Of a stretch of 59,380 bases of DNA, positions 49,321-58,802 are shown piece after piece. Origin of the DNA: JAPLKX01 sp035530195 (lineage in GTDB: Bacteria > Hydrogenedentota > Hydrogenedentia > Hydrogenedentales > SLHB01); NCBI GenBank assembly GCA_035530195.1, contig DATKVG010000014.1, positions 1 through 59,380 on the forward strand, in the 5' to 3' direction. Each line of letters starts with the position of its first letter. Position 1 is the first letter of the stretch. A program made the position numbers and the translations under genes. The notes beneath the pieces were generated by a model. It was not told the DNA's origin. It was given only the letters and a program-made list of their open reading frames with translations, and did no database searches.

Positions 49321-50199
49321 TCATTCTTGCTCCTCCAGGACTTCTGGAAGAAGCATTCCACGCGCGACAAACTGCACGCAGCCCCCAATCTGCACGCCTC
49401 CGTCAGCGTCGCGTCTTACCCATAATGAGCCGCGCCGATGCAATGGTCCGGCGCCTTGATTGACAAGCCAGACATGCCCGGCCGGTCGGCCTATTCCAAG
49501 TTGCAGGAGGTACTCGGGAAGCGCGGCCGCCGCCCCGCCTGTCGCCGAATCCTCATGCCCGTCCAGTGACGCAGTAAACACTCGCAAGGAGATACTGTCT
49601 TCAGAGTCCACCGAAAGGAAACATATCCCGTGAATGCCGGCGGAAAGACAGTAGCGCATTACTTGATCCGGGCTTACGGCAATCGCTTTCAGTGCCTCCA
49701 GACTGTCCAGGAGGCGGTACACGCGCCGGCGTCCTGCATCCAAGACAATCTCAGGCCGCGTTCCCGTTGGCAAGTGGAGGTACTCACTCAAAGATGACCG
49801 GGATCTTTGAACCGAGATCTGCGCGTGAGGCATCTCAAGCCAGTGGACGTCTTGCGGTCCCCACCCCGCCGAATTCACTTGGACGAGACAATCCCCGGCC
49901 AAGAACGAAATAGACCCGGCGGTCGGAACTGAACCCGCCCGGCGAAGCACCGCGCTTGCCCCGATGAGAGCCTGGCTGCAGAATGACAACTCCTCGCTGG
50001 GAGAAAATGCCCGCGTTTCCCAACAGTTCGTCCCAGGCCATACAAATACCGAATCTGGAAAACCCAGGCGACTCGCGATCGACTGGCCGTCAGTTCCTCC
50101 GGAAATGGGGGGTCCCAGTAATACGCCAGTCGGATTGCCACGGGCAGATTCCGATCTAAACACCAGAAGTTGCCAGAGTTCTCTTTGCCACTCGCCCAT
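49321..50199 (-). CDS. PhzF-family isomerase-like protein
   Basis: 292 residues. PhzF/DAP-epimerase-like fold: LVFRSESARGNPTGVLLG (normally F...F.GNP.AV), TRAFSPSEELSFCSQALIGASAVL (normally F.P..E..FCGHATLA) and the second-half signature TASLDGHEDSATGGAAAALPEYL (normally EDPATGSAA). Both halves of the active site are recognisable but altered. The reaction is unknown. Composition resembles the convergent HAD gene, and both may have arrived together. Confidence 0.84.
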   Translation of the reverse strand: MGEWQRELWQLLVFRSESARGNPTGVLLGPPISGGTDGQSIASRLGFPDSVFVWPGTNCWETRAFSPSEELSFCSQALIGASAVLRRAGSVPTAGSISFLAGDCLVQVNSAGWGPQDVHWLEMPHAQISVQRSRSSLSEYLHLPTGTRPEIVLDAGRRRVYRLLDSLEALKAIAVSPDQVMRYCLSAGIHGICFLSVDSEDSISLRVFTASLDGHEDSATGGAAAALPEYLLQLGIGRPAGHVWLVNQGAGPLHRRGSLWVRRDADGGVQIGGCVQFVARGMLLPEVLEEQE

Positions 50200-50380
50200 T
50201 CTTATGTTTCTTCCTATGAACGCTTATGTTACGACGTAACGCAGCACGGCCGCAATTTATGGAAGCGGCGTCCTCATCGCTTCAGAGTGGCAATCCCTTG
50301 AGCGGCTTATACCCAGGATGCTCTTTGTCACCTAATTCTGTGCCGCCTTCAGACGCTGCGTCACTCTCGCGTGTCTTGTT

Positions 50381-50408
50381 TTGTTCCCAGCGGCCGTGCG
50401 GCTATAAT
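50381..50408 (+). promoter_or_regulatory. Promoter of the lolC/lolD operon
   Basis: TTGTTC at 50381-50386, a 16-nt spacer and a perfect TATAAT at 50403-50408. The predicted start at about 50415 leaves a leader of roughly 20 nt before ATG 50436. Confidence 0.7.
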
Positions 50409-50435
50409 CAGTTGTTCTGTAACTGGATATCTGCG

Positions 50436-51695
50436 ATGCGTTTTGAAACTTTTGTGGCCTTGCGTTATCTGCGCGGCAAACGCAAGTCTCGGTTTGTAGG
50501 TCTGATCACGCTGATTTCGGTGGCGGGCGTGAGCGTGGGCGTGATTGCGCTGATTGTCGTAATGAGCGTCATGACGGGTTTTGATAACGCCCTGCGCGCC
50601 ACCATCATCGGCAACCGGGCCCATCTCACACTCGAGACACCCGGCGCCACAATCTCCGATATCGACGCCGAAATCCAGAAAATTAAAGAGGTCGCCCCGG
50701 AGGTGGTCGCCGCCGGGCCCATTACGCAGGTCGAGGCGCTGATCCGCAACGCCGAAGGCCGCCAATACGTCTCGGGGGGGTTTGTCGTCGGAATTGACCC
50801 GGAACTCGAGCAAAGCGTCACCAACCTCAGCGACAACCTCACCCGCACCGAGGGAAGGGACTTCGGCGAGGGCCGTCTGCCCGGCAAGAAAGAGATCGTG
50901 CTGGGCTATCACCTCGCGATGAACATCGGCGCACGGGTCGGCAGCGAGATCAGCGTCATGACGATGCGCCAGTTCACGACGTCGCCGCTCATGACGGGAT
51001 CGCGCGGCGTGTTCCTTACTGTCAGCGGGATCAGCCAGGCCAAGATGTCCGATTTCGACACGTACTACGCGTTTGTGAACCTCGAGACCGCGTCGATGCT
51101 GTCCGGCAGGGAAGGCGCCGACGCCATCCACTGCAAGCTCACCGACCCGTTCCTCGCGGAAGCCGTCGCAAAGAGGCTCGAAGACAAGCTTGGCGTGGCC
51201 GCCACCACGTGGTACGAAAGCCAGCAGGCCTTTTTTGCCGCGCTCGAACAGGAAAAGGTGGCCATGTTCATCATTCTTGTGTTCATCGTGCTTGTGGCCG
51301 CCTTCAACATCACCAGCACGCTCATCATGGTCGTGATGGAAAAACGGCAGGACATCGGCATCCTGCGCACGCTCGGCGTCAGCAGCGGATCGATCCTGGT
51401 CATCTTTATCACCGAAGGACTGCTGATTGGCGTTGGCGGAACGCTTGTCGGCGTGGTGTTGGGCAGCCTGTTGGCGTACAGGCTCAATCCGGTCGCCGAA
51501 TTCGTTGCCTGGATGCTCAACGTCGACCTGTTCAGTTCGCAGATCTACTATTTCGACCGGATTCCCGTGGCCGTGGTGCCGTTCGACATCGGCGTGATCA
51601 CCGTGAGCGCCATCATCCTCACGTTCATCTCGACGTTGTACCCGGCGTGGAGCGCGGCCCGGCTCGACCCCATCGAGGCGCTGCGATATGAGTAA
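50436..51695 (+). CDS. lolC: LolC/LolE-type lipoprotein-releasing permease
   Basis: 419 residues; ATG 50436 was chosen because the family begins MRFETFVALRYLRGKRKSRFVGLITLISVAGVSVGV. One N-terminal helix, a large periplasmic domain (residues 45-270) and three C-terminal helices with the FtsX-like motif FIILVFIVLVAAFNITSTLIMVVMEKRQDIGILRTLGVSSG. It works with LolD to move lipoproteins out of the inner membrane, which indicates an outer membrane. A single LolC/E gene implies a homodimer (LolF-like). Confidence 0.92.
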   Translation: MRFETFVALRYLRGKRKSRFVGLITLISVAGVSVGVIALIVVMSVMTGFDNALRATIIGNRAHLTLETPGATISDIDAEIQKIKEVAPEVVAAGPITQVEALIRNAEGRQYVSGGFVVGIDPELEQSVTNLSDNLTRTEGRDFGEGRLPGKKEIVLGYHLAMNIGARVGSEISVMTMRQFTTSPLMTGSRGVFLTVSGISQAKMSDFDTYYAFVNLETASMLSGREGADAIHCKLTDPFLAEAVAKRLEDKLGVAATTWYESQQAFFAALEQEKVAMFIILVFIVLVAAFNITSTLIMVVMEKRQDIGILRTLGVSSGSILVIFITEGLLIGVGGTLVGVVLGSLLAYRLNPVAEFVAWMLNVDLFSSQIYYFDRIPVAVVPFDIGVITVSAIILTFISTLYPAWSAARLDPIEALRYE

Positions 51696-52371
51696 CGTGA
51701 TCGAATGCCGGGGTGTCGAGAAAACCTACTACGACGGCAACCGCGAGTTGAGAATCCTGCGCGGCGTCGACCTCGACGTGCCCGAAGGCGAGATCCTGGC
51801 GATCAGCGGGCCGTCGGGCGTCGGGAAAAGCACGTTGCTCCACATCATCGGCACGCTCGACCGGCCCACGGGCGGCGAGGTCCTGTTTCGCGGGGCGCCG
51901 CTCACGAAATTGGGCCGCAACGCCGTGAACCGAATCCGGAACCGCGACATCGGGTTCGTGTTTCAGTTCTATCACCTCCTGCCCGAATTCACGGCGGTCG
52001 AGAACGTGATGATGCCCGCCATCTGCAAAGGCGCGCCAAAAGGCGCGAGCCGCGCCCGCTCCCTCGAGTTGCTCGAGAAGGTCGGGCTCGAGGACCGCGT
52101 CACGCACAAGCCCGGACAGCTCAGCGGCGGCGAGCAGCAGCGGGTCGCCATTGCGCGCGCCCTGTTCAACAAGCCCAGCGTCGTGCTGGCCGACGAACCC
52201 ACCGGAAATCTCGATGAGCGAACCGGCCAAGGGATTGTCGACCTGCTGTGGTCGCTCCACGAGGCCGGCGGGATCACGCTCGTCATCGTCACCCACGACA
52301 CCGAACTGGCCCAAAAGGCCTGCCGCTGGGCGCACCTGCACGAAGGAAAAGCCGAACTGAAAAAAACCTGA
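51688..52371 (+). CDS. lolD: LolD-type ABC ATPase
   Basis: 227 residues. Walker A GPSGVGKSTLLH, signature LSGGEQQRVAIARAL, Walker B VVLADEPTGNLDE and switch His VTHDTELA are all present. It overlaps the permease gene by 8 nt, so the two are coupled. It drives LolC/E. Confidence 0.94.
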   Translation: MSNVIECRGVEKTYYDGNRELRILRGVDLDVPEGEILAISGPSGVGKSTLLHIIGTLDRPTGGEVLFRGAPLTKLGRNAVNRIRNRDIGFVFQFYHLLPEFTAVENVMMPAICKGAPKGASRARSLELLEKVGLEDRVTHKPGQLSGGEQQRVAIARALFNKPSVVLADEPTGNLDERTGQGIVDLLWSLHEAGGITLVIVTHDTELAQKACRWAHLHEGKAELKKT

Positions 52372-52377
52372 CTCCGT

Positions 52378-52707
52378 CTACTCTTCATCCGGTTCGAGGC
52401 CGCCTTCGCGTTCGAGAAGAAGCCGCGCCTCGGCGGCGTTTTCGGGCATCACTTGGATTTCTTTCGGGGCGCCGGACCCGACGATGATCTGGAGCCCCTC
52501 CCCCTTGACAAGGACGGGTATGCCCGCGTCCTCGAGCAGCGACGTCGCCACCATCACCGTGTTCTGATCCACCGTCGTAAGGATCGTCACCCATTCGACG
52601 TACTCCGTTTCCGGCTCGGGCGGCAACTCTTCCACGAGCGGCGCCCGGCACTCCGCGCATTCGGTATACCCTTCCCTGTACTCGATCCTGCATTTCGGAC
52701 AAAACAT
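52378..52707 (-). CDS. Zinc-ribbon protein with DUF2007-like domain
   Basis: 109 residues; ATG 52707 follows AAAGGAGCGCAC. The N-terminus is a zinc ribbon (FCPKCRIEYREGYTECAECRAPL, two CxxC pairs). The rest fits the DUF2007 'putative signal transducing' fold (VTILTTVDQNTVMVATSLLEDAGIPVLVKGEGLQIIVGSGAPKEIQVMPENAAEARLLL). Function unknown. It converges on lolD with a 6-nt gap. Confidence 0.87.
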   Translation of the reverse strand: MFCPKCRIEYREGYTECAECRAPLVEELPPEPETEYVEWVTILTTVDQNTVMVATSLLEDAGIPVLVKGEGLQIIVGSGAPKEIQVMPENAAEARLLLEREGGLEPDEE

Positions 52708-52773
52708 GTGCGCTCCTTTCGGCCTTCTGCGGCCGGCCTTTCCGGCCATGCCCGGCCGGCCTCGACGCTTATT

Positions 52774-54723
52774 CTAACTCCCCGCCGCCCTCCGCGATTC
52801 CAACTCCTGCCAGCGCGCGTAAAGCGCCTCGACCCGCTGCTTGGCCGCGTCCAGCGCCGCAAGCCCGCCTTTTATGGCCGCCGAATCGGCCCTATAGAAC
52901 CCGGGCGCGCCAACCTCCGTCTCGAGCCGCGCCACCTCATCCTCCGCTTCCTCGATCTGCGCATCCATCCGCGCCAACTCCTGTTTCTCGCCCCAGGTTA
53001 GCCCGCCCCGCCGCGTGGCGCGTGGTGCGGCCTGGTCGCGTCGCACAGGTTTTGATGGCGCCTCTTCGACCGGCGCGGGATGCGTCTCCTTGTATCGGAG
53101 ATAGTCATCGTAGTTGCCCGCCAGCAGCAGCAGGTTGCCGTCGCCTTCAAACGAGACGATGTGCGTGCAGGTCCGGTTCAGGAAATAGCGGTCGTGCGAC
53201 ACCATCAGCGCGCAGCCGTCGAACGACAGTATCGCCTCTTCGATCACGCGCAACGTCGGCAGGTCCAGATCGTTTGTCGGCTCGTCGAGCACAATGAAGT
53301 TGCCGCCGCGAAGCAGTTTCTTCGCCAGGTCGATGCGCGCCAGCTCGCCGCCCGAAAGGTTTCGCATCGGCGTCAGGACCGCCGCCCGGTCGAACAGAAA
53401 CCGTTCGAGGTAGCCGGGCACGTAAATGCGCCGGGATTCCGCCCGGTCATATTCCGCGAACTCCCAGAACTCCGCGCCGTCCGACACATACTTGAGGATG
53501 GTTTGATCGAGGTTCACGTCGCCGTGCGTCTGGTCGACATACAGGAACTGCGTGTTGTCGCCGACCACCACCTTGCCCTTGTCAGCAAGCTCGAGCCGCA
53601 TCAGTACCCGCAGCAGCGTCGTTTTACCGCAGCCGTTGGGCCCGATCATGCCCACGCGCATCCCGTGCTGGACGATCATTGTGAAATCCCGGAACAACAC
53701 CTGGTCGCCGTAGCGCTTGACGATGCTGTGGGCCTCGAGCACTCGTTTGCCGAGCCGTTTCGGTGTCGGGATCTCGAACCGGATTTCTTTTGGAATAGGC
53801 GGGGGCGCCTGCGCCTGCAACTCCTTGAACTTATCCAGCCGCGCTTTCTCCTTGGTGGTCCGCGCGCGCGCACCCCGCATCACCCACGCCAGTTCCCGCC
53901 GCAGAATCGCCTGGCGGCCCGTTTCCTCGCGCGCCTGCTGCTCGATCAGGTTCGTCTTGTACTCGAGGAACCGCGTGTAGTTGCCCGGGAACATATACAG
54001 GGCGTTATGTTCAATCTCCACAATCCGGGTCACAATCCGGTCCAGAAAATACCGGTCGTGCGTCACCAGCACGCAACTGCCGGCGTAATGCTCGAGAAAA
54101 TCCTCGAGCCACTGGATGTTCCTGGCGTCAATCTGGTTGGTCGGCTCATCCAGCAGCAGGATGTCCGGCCGTTTCAGCAGCGTCGCCGCCAGGTCCACAC
54201 GCCGCGCCTCGCCGCCGGACAGCGTGCCTGCCACGCGTTCGGCGACGGGCAGGTCCAGCGCCGTCGAGACGCGCTTGATGGCCTGCTCCGGGTTCCACGC
54301 ATCGTCAACGCCGATCCGGTGCAGCAGATGCTCGCACTGGGCGTGCAGCCGCGCCTGCGCGGATTCCGGCAGCGTTTTGTCGGCCAACAGGTCCACTACC
54401 CGATGGTATTCGTCCAGCACCAGCCGCATCTCGGCGCCCGCCGCATCGAGCACCTGCCCCACCGTCTGCCCCGGGTCGAGCCGGCACACCTGCCCCAGCA
54501 TCGCCACGCGCAACCCCTGCGCCGTCGTTAAAAGCCCCGCGTCCGGCGCATCGAGTTGGGCGAGGATCCTCAGCAACGTCGACTTGCCCGAGCCGTTCCG
54601 CCCAATCAGCCCGATACGGTCCCCCTCGTGTATCGTCAACGACACGTCGCGAAGCACCGGCTGGCCGCCAAATCCCTTTATAACGTTCTGTGCGCTTAAC
54701 AGGGGCTTTCCAATACGCGCCAT
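52774..54723 (-). CDS. uup: ABC-F family ATPase (Uup-like)
   Basis: 649 residues, two ABC domains and no membrane part. Domain 1: GRNGSGKSTLLR, LSGGEARRVDL, ILLLDEPTNQID. Domain 2: GPNGCGKTTLLR, LSGGELARIDL, FIVLDEPTNDLD. The linker between them (LEYKTNLIEQQAREETGRQAILRRELAWVMRGARARTTKEKARLDKFKEL) is the long P-site tRNA interaction motif. The C-terminal coiled coil (ARMDAQIEEAEDEVARLETEV ... ALYARWQELESR) is typical of Uup. Acts on the ribosome or on DNA-related processes. ATG 54723 follows GAGGAG. Confidence 0.93.
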   Translation of the reverse strand: MARIGKPLLSAQNVIKGFGGQPVLRDVSLTIHEGDRIGLIGRNGSGKSTLLRILAQLDAPDAGLLTTAQGLRVAMLGQVCRLDPGQTVGQVLDAAGAEMRLVLDEYHRVVDLLADKTLPESAQARLHAQCEHLLHRIGVDDAWNPEQAIKRVSTALDLPVAERVAGTLSGGEARRVDLAATLLKRPDILLLDEPTNQIDARNIQWLEDFLEHYAGSCVLVTHDRYFLDRIVTRIVEIEHNALYMFPGNYTRFLEYKTNLIEQQAREETGRQAILRRELAWVMRGARARTTKEKARLDKFKELQAQAPPPIPKEIRFEIPTPKRLGKRVLEAHSIVKRYGDQVLFRDFTMIVQHGMRVGMIGPNGCGKTTLLRVLMRLELADKGKVVVGDNTQFLYVDQTHGDVNLDQTILKYVSDGAEFWEFAEYDRAESRRIYVPGYLERFLFDRAAVLTPMRNLSGGELARIDLAKKLLRGGNFIVLDEPTNDLDLPTLRVIEEAILSFDGCALMVSHDRYFLNRTCTHIVSFEGDGNLLLLAGNYDDYLRYKETHPAPVEEAPSKPVRRDQAAPRATRRGGLTWGEKQELARMDAQIEEAEDEVARLETEVGAPGFYRADSAAIKGGLAALDAAKQRVEALYARWQELESRRAAGS

Positions 54724-54908
54724 GCAATAAACACTCCTCGGGCAACGTGAAGATATAACGGTAACGGATCACGCGGGGTGAACGCCACAAAAACTCCCCC
54801 AACCGCGCAGCCTTATTCCAGCATCGAGCGTAAGGGCTGCGGGAAAGCCTTCCATTTCCGCCGCCGTATCCGCTAATCTCTTGGGAGACCAACTCAGGAG
54901 CGCGTTCA

Positions 54909-56006
54909 ATGTTCCCGCTGTTTGACTTGTTTCCGCGCCTTCGCGACCGCCTGCCGCGCGTTCCGCTCACCGAATTGCCGACGCCCGTCGAGCCCATGTG
55001 GCGGCTGGCCGCGCGGCTCGGGGTTGCCAACCTTTACATCAAGCGCGACGACATCACCGCGCCCCTCTACGGCGGAAACAAGGTGCGCAAGCTCGTGTTT
55101 CTGCTGGCGGAAGCGGTGCGACGGGGCTGCAAAGAAGTCATGACGTTCGGCTGCGCCGGTTCAAACCACGCCACCGCGACCGCCATCTATGCCAACCAGC
55201 TCGGGCTCCGCGGCGTCTCGATGTTGCTTCCCCAGCCCAATGCGCACAGCGTCCGTACGAATCTGCTGGTAAGCCACCGGTCCGGCGCGGAACTCAATTA
55301 TTACGAGTCCAGCGAAGACCTCGGCAAAGACATCCCACGCGTGCTCGCCAGGCACATCCGCGAAACTGGAGTCGAACCGATGGTAATTCCCGCGGGCGGA
55401 TCATCCCCGCTCGGCGTGGCCGGTTACGTCAACGCCGCGCTCGAACTCGCCGCCCAAATCGGCGAGCGCCTCGCGCCCCGGCCCGACCTCATCTACGTCG
55501 CCGCAGGAACCACCGGCACCTCCGTTGGCCTGAAGTTGGGATTCAAACTCGCCGGGCTCGATACCCACGTCCTGCCCGTACGCGTCACCGGCGAAACCTT
55601 CGTCAACGCGCCCGCCATGGTCGAGCTTTTTCACGCCGCCAACAACCTGCTCCACGAAAACGACGAGTCCGTTCCGCTGGCTGATTTCACTGAAGAGGAA
55701 ACGCTGATCCGCCACGAGTTCTACGGCGGCAACTATGCCGAATATACGCAGGAATCCGTAGATGCCATGAAGATTGTGCATGAAACCGAGGGTATCCGGC
55801 TCGAAGGCACTTACACCGGCAAGGCGTTCGCCGCGTTGCTCGCCGACGCGGCCGCCGGGGCGCTCCACGGCAAAAAAGTCCTGTTCTGGGACACGTACAA
55901 CTCCCGCGGCCTCTCGAACCTCATCGCCGGCCAGGACTACCACCACCTCCCAAAGCCGCTACACCCCTACTTTGAACAGGACGTCCAGCCGCTCGATCGC
56001 ACATAG
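54909..56006 (+). CDS. ACC deaminase / D-cysteine desulfhydrase family PLP enzyme
   Basis: 365 residues. The PLP Lys is in YGGNKVRKLVFLLAEA; the substrate Ser/Asn region is TFGCAGSNHATATAIYANQLG and the phosphate-binding loop AGTTGTSVGLKLGF. The family has both ACC deaminase and D-cysteine desulfhydrase activities; the residues here do not decide, though desulfhydrase is more common in such genomes. ATG 54909 follows AGGAGCGCGTTCA. It is a single-gene unit. Confidence 0.9.
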   Translation: MFPLFDLFPRLRDRLPRVPLTELPTPVEPMWRLAARLGVANLYIKRDDITAPLYGGNKVRKLVFLLAEAVRRGCKEVMTFGCAGSNHATATAIYANQLGLRGVSMLLPQPNAHSVRTNLLVSHRSGAELNYYESSEDLGKDIPRVLARHIRETGVEPMVIPAGGSSPLGVAGYVNAALELAAQIGERLAPRPDLIYVAAGTTGTSVGLKLGFKLAGLDTHVLPVRVTGETFVNAPAMVELFHAANNLLHENDESVPLADFTEEETLIRHEFYGGNYAEYTQESVDAMKIVHETEGIRLEGTYTGKAFAALLADAAAGALHGKKVLFWDTYNSRGLSNLIAGQDYHHLPKPLHPYFEQDVQPLDRT

Positions 56007-56034
56007 GTCCTTTGTCTTGTTCGTCCTATTTTGG

Positions 56035-57942
56035 CTACTTCGCCCGCGGGTTCGCCATGTAGTAGAAAAACCCGTCTTCGGCGCCCAGGACAAGGTCGGG
56101 GATCCCGTCGCGGTTCCAATCGGCGATGGCGGGGCACGTCGTATGCCCGGCCAGCTTGCGCGTGTCCATCTTGCCTTCGTTCTTGAACACATACCGGCCT
56201 GAGTCCCCGACGTTGCGCCAGAACTCGGCGTTTTCGCCGTTGGCGATCAGGTCCAGCCGGCCGTCGCCATCCCAATCCGTGAAGGCGAGTTTGCGCCGGC
56301 CGCTCTTCCCGGCCCGCCCCTGATTCAGCCGGAGCGGCTCGCCGTTATCGGTGTGGAAAATTCTCGATGGCGGCAACAGCACCAGCCCCGCGTCTCCTTC
56401 CCGCCGCTCGAAAAACACGAGGTAGCCTTCCTGGTCGAGCATCACCAAGTCGTTCAATCCGTCCCGGTTCAGGTCGATCACCACGGGCGACGTGCGCCAT
56501 TGCGTCACCAGGCCCTTGCCGTCGGGCGTCCACCAGGTCCACGCGGGTTTCGGCGCCGCACCTTCCCACTCGACCTCGACGGGCTGCGCCCCGGCCAGTT
56601 TTGGCGCGGTTCGCTCGCCGATATTCCGGTACCACAAAACTTTGCCCCAGATGCTGTTGATCACGATGTCGGGCAGGCCGTCGCCGTCCCAGTCGGCCAC
56701 GTTCACCACCGTATAGCCCCATTTGGCTTCGCACGGCCCTTGTATCGATCCGTTCGGCCCCGCCTGGATCCGGATGACTTCGCCGTCCGCCTCGAGATAA
56801 ACCGGCGCGGCCCATTTCGGCGGGCAGCCGCCATCGAGGTTCTTCACGAAGTTTATGTACCCGGCCGTATCGCCCGCGATGATGTCGTCCCACCCGTCCC
56901 CATCCCAATCCGCCACGTACGGCGTGCTCAGCGCGCCCGTCTTGAGGTTGTCCGCCTGCTGTTGGAAAAACTTCGGCAGAAGGAACTGCGGCATGCCTTC
57001 TTCAACGTGCCCCGTGTTCTCCATCAGCGCGACCCGGCCGTCTTCCTGCCCGACCACCAGGTCCGAGTCGCCGTCGCCGTCCCAATCGACCGCGATCACC
57101 TGGATCATCTCCAGGTCCATATGGATGATGTTCCCGCCATGCGTGAGGAACCGGCCCGCGGCGTACTGCGGCGAACTCCTCGTCCCAACGTTCTGGAAAT
57201 ACGTGATTTTGTCCAAGAACTCGCCGCAGATCAGATCGAGGTCGCCGTCCCCGTCCATATCCACAAAATTGGGCGATGGACACCCGTACACGTCCACCGG
57301 CCGGCCGGCCGCTTCAACGTTGACGGGTTCGGCGTAAACGGGAGCGGCGTCAGTGCCGCCGTTTCTCATCCAGTAGACATACCCATGCAGAGGGCCGCGG
57401 GTCCACTCGCCTTTCTCGTTGAACGCATTGTCCCAGCCGTACTCGCGCCAGTCGCTCGCCCCGACAATCAGATCCAAGGCGCCATCCCCGTCGTAATCCA
57501 CCAGTTTCCACTGGTTGTCTCTGCCGATATGGAACTTGGGTTTGAACGGGATCTTGACCGGCTTGTCAAAACCGGATTTGCGGAAATCGGCACTGGCGTA
57601 GTGGGCGCCCGGCCTAAGGAAGTGCCAGCCATCCTCCAGGTAGCTTATCGTGGTGTTCCTGATCCCCGGGCCGAGACGGACCGCCCGGCCGAGCACCGGG
57701 AATTTCTCGATGCCGGACGTGTTCTCGAACAAGTACGTCCCGTTGTAGGGCACGTCGGGACACGACACCACCATGTCCATGTCCCCGTCACCGTCGTAGT
57801 CGCAAGGCAGCGGCTGTGCCCAAAGGCCCGCGCCAAGGTCCACCACAAGCCCGGGATGGTTGTACTTGATCGGCTGCAACGCCGGCTCGGCCGGCTCGCC
57901 CGCGGCAAGAAGCGAAAACACCGCAATCAAACTTATTCCCAT
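56035..57942 (-). CDS. Secreted FG-GAP/VCBS repeat protein
   Basis: 635 residues with a short signal (MGISLIAVFSLLAAGEP). At least seven Ca-binding repeats of the DxDGDGxxD type are spaced through the protein: DYDGDGDMD, DYDGDGALD, DMDGDGDLD, DWDGDGDSD, DWDGDGWDD, DWDGDGLPD, DLNRDGLND, DWDGDGRLD and DWNRDGIPD. They form an integrin-alpha-like beta-propeller. No enzyme domain is attached. It probably binds polysaccharide or surface partners outside the cell. ATG 57942 follows GGGAG. The gene ends 28 nt from a convergent gene. Confidence 0.9.
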   Translation of the reverse strand: MGISLIAVFSLLAAGEPAEPALQPIKYNHPGLVVDLGAGLWAQPLPCDYDGDGDMDMVVSCPDVPYNGTYLFENTSGIEKFPVLGRAVRLGPGIRNTTISYLEDGWHFLRPGAHYASADFRKSGFDKPVKIPFKPKFHIGRDNQWKLVDYDGDGALDLIVGASDWREYGWDNAFNEKGEWTRGPLHGYVYWMRNGGTDAAPVYAEPVNVEAAGRPVDVYGCPSPNFVDMDGDGDLDLICGEFLDKITYFQNVGTRSSPQYAAGRFLTHGGNIIHMDLEMIQVIAVDWDGDGDSDLVVGQEDGRVALMENTGHVEEGMPQFLLPKFFQQQADNLKTGALSTPYVADWDGDGWDDIIAGDTAGYINFVKNLDGGCPPKWAAPVYLEADGEVIRIQAGPNGSIQGPCEAKWGYTVVNVADWDGDGLPDIVINSIWGKVLWYRNIGERTAPKLAGAQPVEVEWEGAAPKPAWTWWTPDGKGLVTQWRTSPVVIDLNRDGLNDLVMLDQEGYLVFFERREGDAGLVLLPPSRIFHTDNGEPLRLNQGRAGKSGRRKLAFTDWDGDGRLDLIANGENAEFWRNVGDSGRYVFKNEGKMDTRKLAGHTTCPAIADWNRDGIPDLVLGAEDGFFYYMANPRAK

Positions 57943-58046
57943 GTCAATTCTCCCATTCGCGATTCACGCCCCAGTATTGCGGCTGGACAACGCCTATTCA
58001 AGGCGCTTGGAAAGTGGAGTACTTGCCGGGTTTGCCGGGCTCTCAG

Positions 58047-58262
58047 ATCCGTACGTAAGAAACACGCAACGCGGCAGGATGCCGCGCAGATGCCGCGTCT
58101 TTTGCAGCCCGTGTAGAAGCGGCATCTTGCCGCTTGTCCTCTCGCTGCGTCGCATCAAGAGCCCCACGGTGTTCACAGCAAAACCCCAGGATGGTGGAAT
58201 GGCCTGCCATTGCAGGCCCAATCAAGGACTCGCTTCGATGTGAGAGAGCCTTACGTGCGGAT
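58047..58262. mobile_element. Palindrome-rich MITE-like block
   Basis: Bounded by ATCCGTACGTAAG (58047-58059) and CTTACGTGCGGAT (58250-58262), inverted copies that match at 12 of 13 positions. Internal palindromes include GCGGCAGGATGCCGC (about 58070-58085), AGCGGCATCTTGCCGCT (58121-58137) and GGCCTGC-CATT-GCAGGCC (58201-58218). No ORF. It fills most of the gap after the FG-GAP gene start. Confidence 0.68.
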
Positions 58263-58373
58263 TTTGGGGTGCTAAGAAAGTCTATCGCGCGTGGGCGGTC
58301 TGTGGTAGACTGTCTTCAGGAAGGAGTCTAGAGGCACGCGCGCTGGCGCGCGCAGCATAGGGGCTTGCACCGT

Positions 58374-58736
58374 ATGCGCGAACGCTTCACCGATTCCGTG
58401 AAAGCCGCCTGTTACGTCGCCCTCGGGCTTTCCAAAGATTTCCCGAACGCCATCCTCGAAGTCACCTACCAGTCTCAGGCGCACGTGCGCCGAGAAACCT
58501 GTTCCGCCGAAACCGCCGAACGCCTCCTTACCCCGATGTGCAGAAGGTTCCACCGTTCCGACGTCCGCTACCAGCCTGACAATCCCGACGGCGTCGTTGT
58601 GCGCATCGAATGCCACTGCATCGAGGGCATCAAGGGAACCTGTTGCAACCGCGGCGCCGACAGACCAAAAGTCACCGTCCGCGTATACGGTCCCGCAACC
58701 CCCGCCGCCGACGGGCTCGCCGCGAGCCCATTCTAG
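58374..58736 (+). CDS. Small hypothetical protein
   Basis: 120 residues from ATG 58374. Third codon positions are strongly GC-biased like those of other genes here, which favours this frame over the antisense frame. MRERFTDSVKAACYVALGLSKDFPNAILEVTYQSQ is followed by a Cys- and Arg-containing centre (CRRFHRSDVRYQPDNPDGVVVRIECHCIEGIKGTCC). No family recognised; no signal peptide. The stop codon TAG lies directly against the REP-like palindrome that follows. A TAGACT upstream (about 58306) is a weak -10 candidate. Confidence 0.6.
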   Translation: MRERFTDSVKAACYVALGLSKDFPNAILEVTYQSQAHVRRETCSAETAERLLTPMCRRFHRSDVRYQPDNPDGVVVRIECHCIEGIKGTCCNRGADRPKVTVRVYGPATPAADGLAASPF

Positions 58737-58802
58737 CGAAAAGCGGGGACTGGCTCGCTTTTTCCGGCAGTTTGGAAAAAGCGTGCCTGTCCCCGCTTTT
58801 CG
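58737..58802. repeat. REP-like palindrome
   Basis: Arms of 29 nt (58737-58765 and 58774-58802) match at 27 positions around an 8-nt loop GGCAGTTT. The core is AAAAGCGGGGACTGGCTCGC. Its loop phrase CGGCAGTTT recurs at about 58849 and 58870, and a degraded arm (AAAATCGAGTCTGTCCCTG) lies at 58878-58896, pointing to a second, decayed copy reaching the end of the GH31 gene. Confidence 0.8.
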
